Assembly (NCBI RefSeq): GCF_019399895.1
Contig: NC_091872.1
Coordinates: forward strand, 6,270,395 to 6,334,394
Source of the DNA: Cardiocondyla obscurior
Lineage: Eukaryota > Arthropoda > Insecta > Hymenoptera > Formicidae
DNA length: 64,000 bases
Direction of reading: 5' to 3'
In this document: piece by piece, positions 52,401 to 62,322 of the stretch
How positions within the stretch are numbered: the stretch's first letter is position 1
Layout: every line of letters begins with the position of its first letter
Position numbers and translations under genes: made by a program
The notes under the pieces: model-generated
Database searches by the model: none
Told to the model about the DNA's origin: nothing
The model's input: the letters and a program-made list of their open reading frames with translations, nothing else

Positions 52401-53614
52401 AGTACATTTTTATATTTATAAAAAAAAAATATCGTAGATCGTATTTATTTTCGGACAGCTTCGCTCGTTCGTACGTGGACGCGCAAGGGTCGCGCGAAGT
52501 CGGGCGCGCTCACGAGCGTTTTCGTAGACTATTATCGGAGACTGCCACTTTGTGCTCCGAGCCGGGGCCCTTCGAGAGAGAGTTCAAGGACTCGCAGGAG
52601 ACGGAGGACGAAGCGAGAACCAAAGGGGAGGAGGGGAGAAAAGAGCACGCGTTTCTGCGTGGACGGCGGAGGATACATGTAAGGGCAGCTGGGAGCGTTA
52701 CACCTAGGTAGGGCATTGCACCGGTGCGCAAGACGGTGGTGGAAGTCTTTGCCCGGCGCTCACAGTGCAACTGCAAAAGAGTTGCATTCGCATAGCCGCG
52801 TGCAGTGACCCGCCCTACCGTTAGGACGGCCCCGAGGATGCGTTCCCCTCTTCTTCTGCTTCTCCTTTCTTCTTGCTCCTCTTGCACTTCTTCTCTTTCT
52901 GCCTCTGCCACCACCCTCCCCCTTTCCCTCCCGCACTTTTCGAACGGCCTTTTCCTCTTCTCTTTGCCACGTTCGCATATCCAGCGTTCCTAAGCACCGG
53001 GAAGCAAAAGCGCGTTCATCTAACGAGGCCGAAGGGAGAGGGCAAAGAACTAACTCACCTTCTTCCTCCGACTTTGTTCGCGCCGCGTAAAGCTCGCGCT
53101 AAATGTAATTGACCTCCGCGGCCTTTCGTGGTGACATCTGAATCGTCCAGTTTTGACCGTTTGTTTAATTGGCATTTGATTTTTGTGATGGATAATAATT
53201 GTTAAACAATGTACGAGACCCCCTTGAATGATAGAAGTAAACCGTGCGAAATTTTTCTTTTCTACAATTACAATTTTAACTCTTCGCTTTTTTTTGACTT
53301 GCTCTAAATTTACCGTCACGCTGACCTGCTTCGTTTTGTCTTTTAGAAAAATATTAAAAAAAAAAAAAACAAAGAAAAGAAAAAAAAAAGAAAACGAACT
53401 TGAAGTTATGCGTCAATGAGGTGACCGAGACATAACTTTGTCAAAGGGTAAAGAAACCGTCGTATTCCGGCAACTTCTGAGAGCTCGCCGGTGGACGTCG
53501 CGACGCTCGTGCAATTACGGCACGGCGTCGTTTCGTCAGCGTAGACGCAGGTGCTTGTCCCCGGCGCGGCGCGATGCCGTGAGCCGCGGGGTGAGATGGG
53601 GACGAACGGCACGG
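46457..53614. other. Non-coding interval
   Basis: GC-rich DNA at 46.5-48.2 and 52.2-53.0 kb with chance frames on both strands, AT-rich elsewhere. A perfect 8-bp hairpin (46999-47017) is too small to call. TTTTTTTTTGCAG at about 50391 is acceptor-like but leads into AT-rich stops. Confidence 0.45.
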
Positions 53615-53627
53615 AGGTCAGTGACCG
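53615..53627. promoter_or_regulatory. Palindromic ecdysone response element (AGGTCA-G-TGACCG)
   Basis: The inverted repeat carries the optimal AGGTCA half-site and a TGACC half with one base spacing; only the last base departs from RGKTCA-N-TGAMCY (11 of 12). It sits in a GC-rich block 7.4 kb upstream of the E75A initiator. AGGTCA half-sites could also bind other nuclear receptors such as HR3 or E75 itself. Confidence 0.5.
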
Positions 53628-54093
53628 TTTCGCGAGCTGGTAGGGGTCGGCGCACTCCCAAGATCGGCCGTGTGTGCACGTGTGTGCACGTGCGTGCACA
53701 TCGGTGCAAGACGCGCCGCGCTGGTGCAGTCGCTGCACTCCCACGTCGCTATGCAGTCCCGTAACATTCGCGGAAGCCGCGCGCTGTCCTCCTCCCTGTT
53801 CGCGCCCGCGGCCTCTTCTCCGTCCCCGGAGCGAAGCTTCGCTTCGCGGATAGACCGATTTTGACTTAGCAACCACTCGCGGCGATACACCCGTGACCGA
53901 CCTTCCCCTACCCCTTCGCCATACCCAATTACACCGCGCTGCCGAGGTGGAGGACCCCGTTTCCTATGCTCGGCGGAATCTCAAGGAACGACTGCTGCAT
54001 CGGCCGGTTCGCGAAAAGCCGTGCATTCCGACCGGCGGAGGTCATTGAATCTTATCGCGCTGAGCTTTTCGGCCGTACTTGAGACCGCGCTGC

Positions 54094-54160
54094 CCGCGCC
54101 GCGCCGCGCCGCGCCGCAACGCACCGCACTGCACCGCACCGCACCGCACCGCGCCGCGCC
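54094..54160. repeat. GC-rich pentanucleotide tandem repeat
   Basis: About thirteen copies of a five-base unit of the form CGCRC, switching from GCGCC to GCACC and back to GCGCC. It accounts for the repetitive Arg/Ala/Gly frames on the opposite strand. Confidence 0.75.
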
Positions 54161-55399
54161 GAGCGCGATTGGTTTCGCTTTCCGGCCCACTTGGTGAAGG
54201 ACCCCGGCGAGAGAGCCGCCATCGACAGTGAATCGAGACGCGACACGGTTCTCTACTCCAATTAAATTTACTGTACATTCAATCGGTAATTTATGGATCG
54301 CCTTCTTCATGATCCGCGGCTCACGAAAGGCTTCCTCGCAAAGCCCGCAATAAAACATTCATATTCCAGATCTGCACGGGTATTCATCTTCATTTATCAA
54401 TTTCACCGTATCGCTACGCGGCATTAAAGAAATGTCGAGTTGTCAAGCAAACGAATGTACTTAAATCTCTATATAATTTTGCAAGAAACGGTCCCTCGCT
54501 GTGCTGTTATACAAAAAAAAAAAAAAGCGAAAAAAAAAACGATAGCATCTCCGTATTGTATGTATCAGAAACGTTCTTCTCACTGGTATATACAGTTTCT
54601 TCTTCGCTCTGCGTTCGGTGCAACAGATGCACCCGGCGTCCGCGGCGTGCACCGCTGTACCCGCATTTTGCGAAACCGGTTCCCATGCAACGTATTGTCG
54701 TCAGGTTCGCACAATGCAGATGCCAGACGACGAGCTGGATCGTCGGGCGAGATCACGGCGGACGAGGCCTCGCGAGATTCGAGAGCGACAAGGCCGGTTA
54801 TGTAAAGGCCCCATTAATCGTATCTAGATTACTCTCTGGGTCAACGCACTGCGAGGACGTCGCGCGACTCCCTATTCCATTGTCTTCCTTGAGACCACGC
54901 CTCGCGAACGGACTTCTCGCCGTTCCAAGATCGATGACCGCGAATCCAGGATCTTAACTACCTTTCCCCTCCCCCCCCCCTCTTCGTTGCTCGTTTACGT
55001 TAAATGCATTAACCTTTGGCACGCGAGTCGGGAATCCAATTGGTTGGCTTCATCAGTTGGACGTTATTACCTATCGTACGTAATTTACTGTCGTTCGTTT
55101 AATATTTATAGATAAACGGATAAATAGATAGGTGGACAAGTTTTGAAAATATCTTTTATACCCGCGGAATGTATTTCGAATGCCTACAATTACGAAGAGA
55201 TACGTTTGTAATTTTTCTTTCTTTCAATCGCAACGCACGGTGAGATGTGCGAATAAAAAAGTAAGATCGATTACACCAACTCTTGCGATCAAGTCTTAGA
55301 AACTTGACCGTCGTCGTTCTCTTAAACGGGTCCAGTTAGCGACTTAGGAGGCGCGTACAATCGACCACGTTTCTCCTCGCTTTTCACAATGAATTGTGG

Positions 55400-55418
55400 A
55401 AGAAGAAGAAGAAAAAAG

Positions 55419-55460
<42 letters not shown>
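55400..55460 (+). repeat. GAA-rich tract ending in a 42-nt A run
   Basis: AGAAGAAGAAG leads into a pure A run at 55419-55460, the longest homopolymer in the window. It could be a microsatellite or the tail of an old retrocopy; I see no flanking target-site duplication or element body. Confidence 0.6.
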
Positions 55461-55461
<1 letters not shown>

Positions 55462-57553
55462 CAGTTTACCGCGACCATCCGTTCGACGGTCTACGGGAGG
55501 AAGTGGGACTAAGGTAAAGATACTCGCCGTAATTAACTTGCACCTCGAAGTAGCAACGCGAAGCAGGCCAGCCCGAGCCCAGTGGCACACGTTCTTCGCT
55601 CTTTCTCTTTCTACTTTTCTCTTTTTCTTTATCGGCGTCGGCATCTTTAAGCTTCGCGTTACGCGTTATTTCCTCGTAGAAAATGTTTTTTCTCCCTTTA
55701 ACCGGCACCCTAACAATATCGCAAATGCCACTTTCGATGATAGCTCGAAAAGAAAGATTTAAGGCCGAAGCGGCGACTTGACTGTTCGCTATATTCCAAT
55801 GTTATCGAATTAACATTTGTAAATTTTCAAACATGTCGAGACGTAAGAGTCAATTGCGCAGACTACACTCGGGTACGTAAAGATTCGCGATATTTAAGAA
55901 GCGCAGGATCTAACGGTTCAAAGAGCTAAAGACTTGGCAGGTTGAAACACTCTTTGGTTCCTAGAATACAGCTAGGATAACACGGCACCCTACTTCTTGC
56001 GTTCGCATAACCCCGCGCGATCCGATTTATCGCCGGCAATCTATTATGGCTCGGCGATTTTTTCCCCCCCCTCCTTTCCATCGACAATATATAATGACTT
56101 AAGGAAATGAGATTTTGAAAATCGAAATCTTCGCGGGCACCGTGATCAGGAGTGATGAACGTAAGATGCTCAATCACGATGCTCTATTTCTCCTTTTGTA
56201 CCGAATCGACGGGAATTTGTGGCCGGGACAGTGCTTTGCTATAACTTGCTCATCTCGGTTCATCAAAGATCTAACGGTTCGGGTTGCCGAGGCTTTGAAA
56301 ATCAAAGTCTTCCTAGGACGCACAATCGGAATGGCACATGGTACTGCATTTTCTTTTTTTTTCTCCCCCCCTTTTTTTTCGCTGCTTTTTTTTTTGTTTT
56401 CTTTTAACATGAACTGCACGAACGAATCGCGAACGCGTCTCGGACTCGCGCTCATCTCGCATCGCCGTTCGTTGCAACTGTACTCGACGCAGACATCTAC
56501 ATAGCTCGCGTCCTATCGTAATGTGCCGTCCGCTCGTTTCTTCCACTAGGTTCCACCTGGACGCAATGCTGCTTCTTTCGCGGCAGCGACCATTTATAGA
56601 TACGAGTCGATCGTGTACATGTGCTCGCTCGCGAGCGCAACAAAGTGGTCAAGCGGCCTCCTTGCATTTCTTTGCAGGTCGCGGCACAAGTCGTCCATCG
56701 GTCGACCCAGCGCGAGGCGCCAGCAGAGAAATTACTTTTTCCATTTTTCTTTCGAACGAGTGAACGAGCAGCGATCGCGTTCGCGCCGATTTCGTATTGA
56801 CGCGTTTGCACAGAACGCGCAGAAGAAAAGCAAATTTAGCAACTTATTTTTTATCATATTAAAAAAAAAGAAAAAGGGAAATAATAATAAGTTTTATTTA
56901 ATCGTATTTGGATTAAAATTGACTAAAATTTCATCAATATTGACAAAACGTAATGTAATGAAGTTAGGAAAAAATTTTAATTAATATTGACATTAACGTT
57001 CCATAAAATTAATAATCGGGAATGGATATTACGTGTGCATTTAATGGACGAGGAACTCGATGCCTACGCATTCATTCGACATATCGATGCATCGTTGACA
57101 CATATCCTGAGTCACTCTGCTTTCCGGGCGTGATATGATCGAAGACACGCGCCGCATTAAAAAGATTACGCCGGCGAAATACAACACGCATGTTAATGCA
57201 CGCACGGCGAGTGCACACGTGATGCAACGCAGCTGCTTTTTCCACGCCCACCGATCCTTCCGTTTCTTTTCTTTTTCGGGACAACTGACTCCACGGCGTG
57301 CTAAGGGGGAACGCATTCGGTTAAATAGGTTTCCTACACTTCCGAGTCCGGTCTACATCTTTTGAATTATTTCGTAAGTCCCTCCTCTTTTTTTTTTTTT
57401 TCTTTCTCGTATAATCTACGACATTTCGAACGACAAACGCGCGCTCGTAGCAATCAAATTGCGATCCCGCGAGTCTCGCGATCGTTTTACCCGTTACACA
57501 ATCTTCGGTACGCGATGTAAAAATTAATGAGCGGCACGTGCAGCGCAGAATCC

Positions 57554-57566
57554 AGTTCAGTGAAGC
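57554..57566. promoter_or_regulatory. Ecdysone-element-like palindrome (AGTTCA-G-TGAAGC)
   Basis: Eleven of twelve consensus positions fit RGKTCA-N-TGAMCY, with the TCA-N-TGA core intact. A second 11 of 12 match lies 112 nt downstream (start to start), so the two may form one element 3.4 kb upstream of E75A. Confidence 0.38.
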
Positions 57567-57665
57567 ATAATGCGGCGCGCGAAGCGTCGAATTAGAAGAG
57601 TCGCGTGGTATTCTTGCGAGTTGCACCCGCTGTTAGTGCTGCTGCTGCTGCAAGTCGCTGCTCCA

Positions 57666-57678
57666 GGTTCAGTGACAT
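57666..57678. promoter_or_regulatory. Ecdysone-element-like palindrome (GGTTCA-G-TGACAT)
   Basis: Eleven of twelve consensus positions fit, and the left half GGTTCA is that of the fly hsp27 element. It is paired with the match at 57554-57566. Confidence 0.4.
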
Positions 57679-60034
57679 CACGCACGCATATGCGTGACGC
57701 GCCGTGCGCACCGTTATGCCCATAGCCTGCCCCATAGCGCCCACTGCGGAAGTATCGCCATATTACTCAGCGGTACGACATATACGCGACGATCGGCGCC
57801 CATGCTGATGCACCGAGCCTATGTATCTGCGATTACGCTCGCCGTTAACCCGCGAGCGTTTTCGCAATCATCCGCGCGGCGACCAGATCGAAAACCGTTT
57901 CTCTATCTTTTTTTTCTTCTTCTTACCCGCGTTAAAATGCGAATCTGTAAGCCTGGTGCAACGATGCGCGCGTACATGCGAATATAACCGAGCATCGTAC
58001 GCCTTTCTATCGTATCGAATATAACTTTGTATCTCGTTAAATTTATTACGACGCGCGCGTTAATTTTTCGAATGTCATTTATGCCCCGTGTAGAGCAATC
58101 TCTACGCCGAAAAGCGCGGCACCGGTCCTTTTCAACGCGCCGTTCAATAACGAAACTGGAAACTGAGAGTCTCCGAAGCACCAAAGCGATGATCAAGTCG
58201 GCGACCGGTCGCTCAGTGCCAAGGCCGGTAGACAATGCAGTCTTGGTTGCCGCGAGGAAGCAACCTCTAATTATGCTCCTGCTTGTTACATTTTTATCCG
58301 CGCCTCTCTCTCTCTGTCTTTCTCTCCTCCCTATATGCATCGCTGCGCGTTACTATCCCATTATAGCGAGAAGAAAGAATGGCGAGCCGCCCCAGTACAA
58401 TGCAAACACCGATGATCCCCATTAACATAATTGCTGATATACTCGCTCGGCTCGAGCGTACGCGAGGGCGGTAAGTCATATATAATTCGAGGGCAACAAT
58501 TAACCAAAGTGAAGCGACGCGAATTCATACGCGCGATGTTATTAATATTTTCTTCAATGTCGAATGTAAAATGAAAATGCATTTACCGCTTCGTTTCTCC
58601 CGTGAAAGTTGTCGGCCGTCGCACGTGAATAATTGCCAGCGTAACGTCCCGAACAAATTAATTCAATGCCCCCGTGAACTTTGTTACCAAAAGTAAATTA
58701 GCCCGCGATTTTGAATTAACATTGAAAAAAGTTAAGCAAATGGCGCTCTATACCCGAAGACAATGCGCCGCGATAATCTTTATACGTTACGATCCATTAA
58801 AATAGACGCTAGGACCATGGTGTATTCGTTGCATATAAATGCGCGTGGCTACAGGTCGCTACCCGATTTCAAGGAAACGCCGTCGTCTGACCTCCGTCGT
58901 CGCGGCCATTACATTCGAGGTCTGTCCGAGTTCGTAGTCGTGTAAGAGAGTGTAAAGAAATATTTACCGAACCATCTATGTATATAAATCCCATCCGTTT
59001 CACAGAGAGACGAAGCTTTCCCGTGAATAACAAACGTACGATTAATCGAAGAACTCTCTTCCGAATACGTCCGTCTGTCCGTTTTGCAAACGGACTTTTG
59101 CAAGAAAAAAAAAAAAAAAATTAAGTAACGAAAAGAGCTACGACGATTCTTAAAACAAGAAAATCGATGGGAAAAAAAAGTATCGTATAACTCTTTCCTT
59201 TGCGCCAGAATCAACCCCCTGGGACTTGACTGCTGACCCTACCGAGACACTTCGCAAAACATGGCCTCATAAATATCCATGCTTGTCTTTATTTCATGGA
59301 CTGTATTTGCTGTATAAATATTAACTTTCACCGGCATGCAAGCGGATAAGAATTTTCAAGTGGAAAACTATATGTTTCGAAGCAGAAGCGATAAATTATC
59401 TTTTATAATAATTTGCAGCGGCAACAATATTTAACAGGGAGGGGGAGGAAAAAAAATACATCGGTTTATTTTAATATTTACACGAAATTCTTCCGTTTTC
59501 GTTGCATACTCGAAGAGATTCGATAACTAGTTTGATATCGTGTTCGGTTTTATCAGCAGTAATTTAACGCGAGGTAAGAAAACTGATAAACAGTCTGAGA
59601 ATGCGATCGCGGGACACCGAGTATAATTTATAATGTTAGAATACCCGCGGCTAACTTGATCTCCTATATCAGCCGATTCAGCGGACACGTCGAGCCGTCA
59701 TCAAATTTTTTTTTTTCTTTTTTTTTGTCCGCGCAAAACAGACACATGATTATGCGCTTCGTTGGCGAATGCGAAATATTCTTGGTGCAGAACTTTTAAA
59801 TTAAATTATTATTTGCGATTAATGAATAAAATTATTACGGTTAAAGATCGTTCCGAATAATCCTTTGGATTGTAAAACAATGACACAAAGGTCATGGCGC
59901 AAATCACGCGGGAATCAATATCTTTCGCGGGAATAAGACGACACATTGCGAAGAAACAAAGCGACATATAGCCGAAAAGAAAAAAAGGAAAAAAAAAAGA
60001 TAATAATAAGAGAGAGACTCGCGCGGTATACCGA

Positions 60035-60210
60035 CGAGGAAGAAAGAGAGAGAAGAAGAAAAGAGTGGAGGGGAAGAGCGGCGATATAGAGAGGAAAGAA
60101 CGAGCGAGGGAAGATAGAGAGAGAGAGAGGGAAATAGAAAAAGACGTAAGAAGAAAGACAAGAAGAAAAAGAAGAAACGAGAAAGAGAGAGGGGGCCCAG
60201 AGAAAGAGAA
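60035..60210. repeat. Polypurine GA-rich tract upstream of E75A
   Basis: The plus strand is almost entirely A and G and includes a (GA)n core (about 60117-60129) and many GAGAG pentamers, the site bound by GAGA-type factors. It ends about 760 nt before the inferred E75A start. Long ORFs on the minus strand here are low-complexity artefacts of the tract. Confidence 0.6.
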
Positions 60211-60750
60211 GCGATGCGACAATCGCTACATTCGCGGTTAGCTCGAGCGAGAGGGCGCATGGCCTTGGCCGCTGCTGCGGGGTAATTCAGTCAAGGTTTC
60301 GGCCGATGAACTTCCTCCACCGGGAGGAAGGAGACTCTGTCGTTTATGGTAGGGAAGAGCCAGGCCAATCGTGCGGCTGCAGGGCCTACCGGGCCGACGT
60401 CCGATTGGTTAAGCCCGTCGCGGTATGCCGTGCTGTCGCGGCCACGGCGGGCCCGCAGCGACTTGTCAGTGACCTCCAGCATTGAAAATACGATGAACTC
60501 TCTCGGGGGGCCCTGTAAGAGAGCCCACCGAGCGATGTGTTGAGTGTCCTCTACTACATACTAGGTAGCCAGGGCGTAGACATTGTAGATGGTCGAGGCA
60601 GCCTGATAGCTTGGCAGCCGAGCGGGCACATCAATCCTTCCCCTCCACCTCAGAGTTACTCAGAGTAAGGGCTGCACGGCCCCAGGTAACCAACACTCGG
60701 CAGCGCCGAACAAGAGTCAGACCAACGCGAACCTCCCTCGAGCGAAGACT
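60211..60750. promoter_or_regulatory. GC-rich E75A upstream promoter region
   Basis: Between the GA tract and the possible 5' UTR acceptor the DNA becomes GC-rich and contains TTGTCA-G-TGACCT at 60463-60475. No TATA box is seen. Its position next to a certain first exon makes it the best candidate for the proximal regulatory region of E75A. Confidence 0.4.
60463..60475. promoter_or_regulatory. Promoter-proximal partial ecdysone element (TTGTCA-G-TGACCT)
   Basis: The right half TGACCT is perfect and the left half keeps GTCA; ten of twelve positions fit. It lies about 500 nt upstream of the inferred E75A start. On its own a 10 of 12 match is not unusual in 64 kb; its position gives it some weight. 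Confidence 0.3.
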
Positions 60751-60770
60751 TACTTTCACTCTCTCTTCAG
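60751..60770 (+). other. Possible 5' UTR splice acceptor upstream of E75A
   Basis: CTTTCACTCTCTCTTCAG ending at 60770 is a strong acceptor-like sequence 374 nt before the E75A ATG. A CAG|GTAACC donor-like site lies just upstream (GT at 60685-60686), so an 86-nt mini-intron (60685-60770) is possible, or the acceptor may receive a distant 5' exon. This competes with transcription starting at 60971. Confidence 0.3.
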
Positions 60771-60965
60771 GCTACTATTCGCTCGCATTCGGTTCTGCCG
60801 ATCCCGTCGCGTTGCCAGCCTAAGTTTCGCTCTAACGTTCGTAAACGTTTGCACAGCCGCAGATCACGCCGATCGTTTACGCGCATCAATATTCGAAAAG
60901 TTTCTCGAGCAGCAGTTCGCACGTGGACGCGAGTATACGCGCGCGCGAATCGACATTGGTGATTT

Positions 60966-61003
60966 AAGTCAGTGAACGTCCTAGTGACCAGTGAGAGCGA
61001 TAT
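60966..61003 (+). promoter_or_regulatory. E75: Candidate E75A core promoter: initiator plus DPE-like element
   Basis: TCAGTG at 60969-60974 fits the arthropod initiator in five of six positions, with the A at 60971 as +1. At +28 to +33 (60998-61003) CGATAT matches the downstream promoter element RGWYVT at five of six positions. There is no TATA box at -30. Transcription from 60971 would give a 174-nt 5' leader before the E75A ATG. The same initiator overlaps AAGTCA-G-TGAACG (60966-60978), a 10 of 12 match to the palindromic ecdysone element. An upstream start spliced at 60770 is the alternative. Confidence 0.45.
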
Positions 61004-61028
61004 GAGAACGAGTGGGACGGTATCGTAA
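61002..61028 (+). promoter_or_regulatory. Short uORF in the inferred E75A leader
   Basis: An eight-codon frame (MRTSGTVS) followed by TAA, 117 nt before the E75A ATG. It overlaps the DPE-like element at 60998-61003. It is relevant only if transcription starts at or before about 60971. Confidence 0.45.
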
Positions 61029-61089
61029 ACTTTTCGAACAATATGTGAACTTGCAATTGTTTTCTCAGTGTAGTGTTGTGAATAAACGG

Positions 61090-61167
61090 ATGCTAGATCC
61101 GTTTGGAAAGAGAGCGTTAGCGGCGGAGACTCTCTCGAACAAACATGATTCTTACTCCGGACAGTAG
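61090..61167 (+). promoter_or_regulatory. Overlapping uORF across the E75A start codon
   Basis: ATG at 61090 opens a 25-codon frame (beginning MLDPFGKRALAAE) that ends at TAG 61165-61167, twenty bases past the E75A ATG and in a different frame. A ribosome that translates it passes the main start, so it should lower E75A translation. Two shorter uORFs precede it in the inferred leader: 61002-61028 (8 codons) and a bare ATG-TGA at 61043-61048. The uORFs are read directly; the regulatory role is inferred. Confidence 0.6.
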
Positions 61168-61382
61168 CGCGCAGGACACGCTGGCCACGTTACCCGCATC
61201 CGAGTTACTGATTCCCAGCGTATCGCACGATTCCCGCGCGTCTAACGTGCCGCGCGTACCCGGCCAGGGCATGTCTAGTCCGTATCATGTAATGCAGTTG
61301 ACGGATCATCGTCTAAGTCCCAATATGCCGACGATGGATTCGACTGTTTCGTCCGCTAAACCCGAGCCCGAACTCAATATAG
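61145..61382 (+). CDS. E75: E75A-specific first coding exon (ecdysone-induced nuclear receptor E75)
   Basis: This exon encodes residues 1-79 plus the first base of codon 80 of the A isoform of E75, a heme-binding nuclear receptor (NR1D3, Rev-erb relative) that acts in the nucleus in the ecdysone cascade. The start is the first ATG after an in-frame TAG at 61118-61120 and has A at -3 (context AAACATG). The C-terminal end, MDSTVSSAKPEPELNI, closely matches the fly E75A sequence just before the DNA-binding domain (MDTTVASSVKGEPELNI, recalled from knowledge). The exon ends ATA G|GTACGC, phase 1, and splices to 61713 to make the Glu of NIEFDGTT. The segment is rich in Ser, Pro and Thr, as usual for the disordered A/B region, and is much shorter than the fly A-specific N-terminus. 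An upstream ORF overlaps the start codon. The identity is secure; the exact 5' end is inferred. Confidence 0.93.
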
Positions 61383-61712
61383 GTACGCGACACTTTTTCT
61401 CTCTTTCTCTCTCTCTCTTTATTTTTCTTTTTTTTTTGTTTTTTTTTCTAATAAAAATAAATTCAGGATAGATAATAAAATTTGATTGATATACAAGCGT
61501 AAAACGGGCGGAATCGCGATACCGCGACAGTGGGTGAAAGCAGAAAGTTGTAATGCCGCGCGATGCTGTAACCCGCTACACGCGCGAGAGAGGAGAAAGT
61601 GTTCTTCTTTCTCTCCCACCTTTCTCTCGCGCAGCGCGAGAAGAAAGGATGCCGCGAGAGAGGATATCGTTGCGACCTGCATTAACGGAACGTGCTTTTT
61701 TTTATTTTTCAG
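61383..61712 (+). other. E75: E75A intron 1 (330 nt)
   Basis: Short phase-1 intron between the A-specific exon and the finger I exon, starting GTACGC and ending TTTTTCAG. A CT-rich microsatellite followed by a long T run (about 61394-61448) lies near its 5' end. The length and both splice sites are read directly; the splice is supported by the uninterrupted E75 protein it produces. Retaining the intron would add about 28 unrelated residues after residue 79 and then hit a stop at 61469. Confidence 0.88.
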
Positions 61713-61801
61713 AATTCGACGGGACCACTGTGCTATGCCGGGTTTGCGGTGATAAGGCGTCTGGTTTTCACTATGGAGTTCATTCCTGCGAGGGATGCAA
61801 G
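61713..61801 (+). CDS. E75: E75 shared exon encoding the first zinc finger of the DNA-binding domain
   Basis: This 89-nt exon completes Glu80 and encodes residues 81-109, FDGTTVLCRVCGDKASGFHY followed by GVHSCEGCK. The four zinc-binding cysteines of finger I are Cys88, Cys91, Cys105 and Cys108, and CEGCK begins the P-box that contacts the AGGTCA half-site. The acceptor is a T-rich tract ending TTTTTCAG|AA, and the donor is AAG|GTGAGT in phase 0, so the protein continues with the GFFRRS exon outside the window. In flies this exon is used by isoforms with a complete DNA-binding domain (A and C) and skipped by B, which lacks finger I. The phase 0 end fits that scheme. The domain is nuclear-receptor-wide, but EFDGTTVLCRVC immediately before it is specific to E75. 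Only the first finger lies in this window. Confidence 0.95.
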
Positions 61802-62027
61802 GTGAGTGCCAATATCGTTTACTTATTACATCGCGATCAGTTTTTCGGCAATCGCGTTTTGAAAATCCGTTTGACTGTTTAACCGAAAATATCGACGGAA
61901 TATCTGATCTCGTTTGAGCAATCGGAAGTGCCGTACATTTTCGCGTCAAGCAATTTCGATATGTAAATTCGTTTCAGTTTGGTCGACAGAATTAATCTGA
62001 TTTTATTGCAAACGGCAATTAATTCAT

Positions 62028-62051
62028 AAAAAAAAAAAAAAAAAAAAAAAA
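62028..62051. repeat. 24-nt A run in the E75 intron
   Basis: Simple homopolymer, read directly. Confidence 0.8.
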
Positions 62052-62322
62052 TTAATATTGAAAAATATTTCACAAATATACTTAGAAAATAAAGTATTAT
62101 GAAAAAAAAAATTATTTTTAAATAAATAGAACTTAACTAAATTTTCGTCAGGATTATTCGAGATCGACGTGAAATTGTTTAAAGAGTTAACGTTAATTCA
62201 ACACGTAGCAAAAGATGTGTTATAACTATTTGAAAATATCGAAATCGCGGATGCGCGATGCTGCGCGGCGCGATCAGAGAGTGAATGTGCGTGAATGTAA
62301 ATAGGTGATGTGAGACCAAGGC

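Larger units (their letters stand above)
53628..60034. other. Upstream flank of E75A with clustered ecdysone-like palindromes
   Basis: GC-rich at 53.6-54.25 kb (pentamer repeat, GTGCACGTG-type repeats), AT-rich 55-57.5 kb with the long A run, GC-moderate 57.5-58.9 kb with the palindrome pair, then AT-rich. Long-looking frames such as 58027-58425 and 56115-56504 have no recognised content or splice context. Confidence 0.45.

Noticed and set aside
54052..54358. Arg/Gly/Ala repeat protein frames on the minus strand
   Set aside because: They are translations of the pentanucleotide repeat.
55907..56330. Repeated GATCTAACGGTTC and two similar TTTGAAAATC segments
   Set aside because: 13-mers are expected to recur by chance in 64 kb, and the longer alignment is too weak to claim a duplication.
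61419..61949. 176-codon minus-strand ORF, one of the longest in the window
   Set aside because: It is the shadow of the E75 intron and finger I exon on the other strand.
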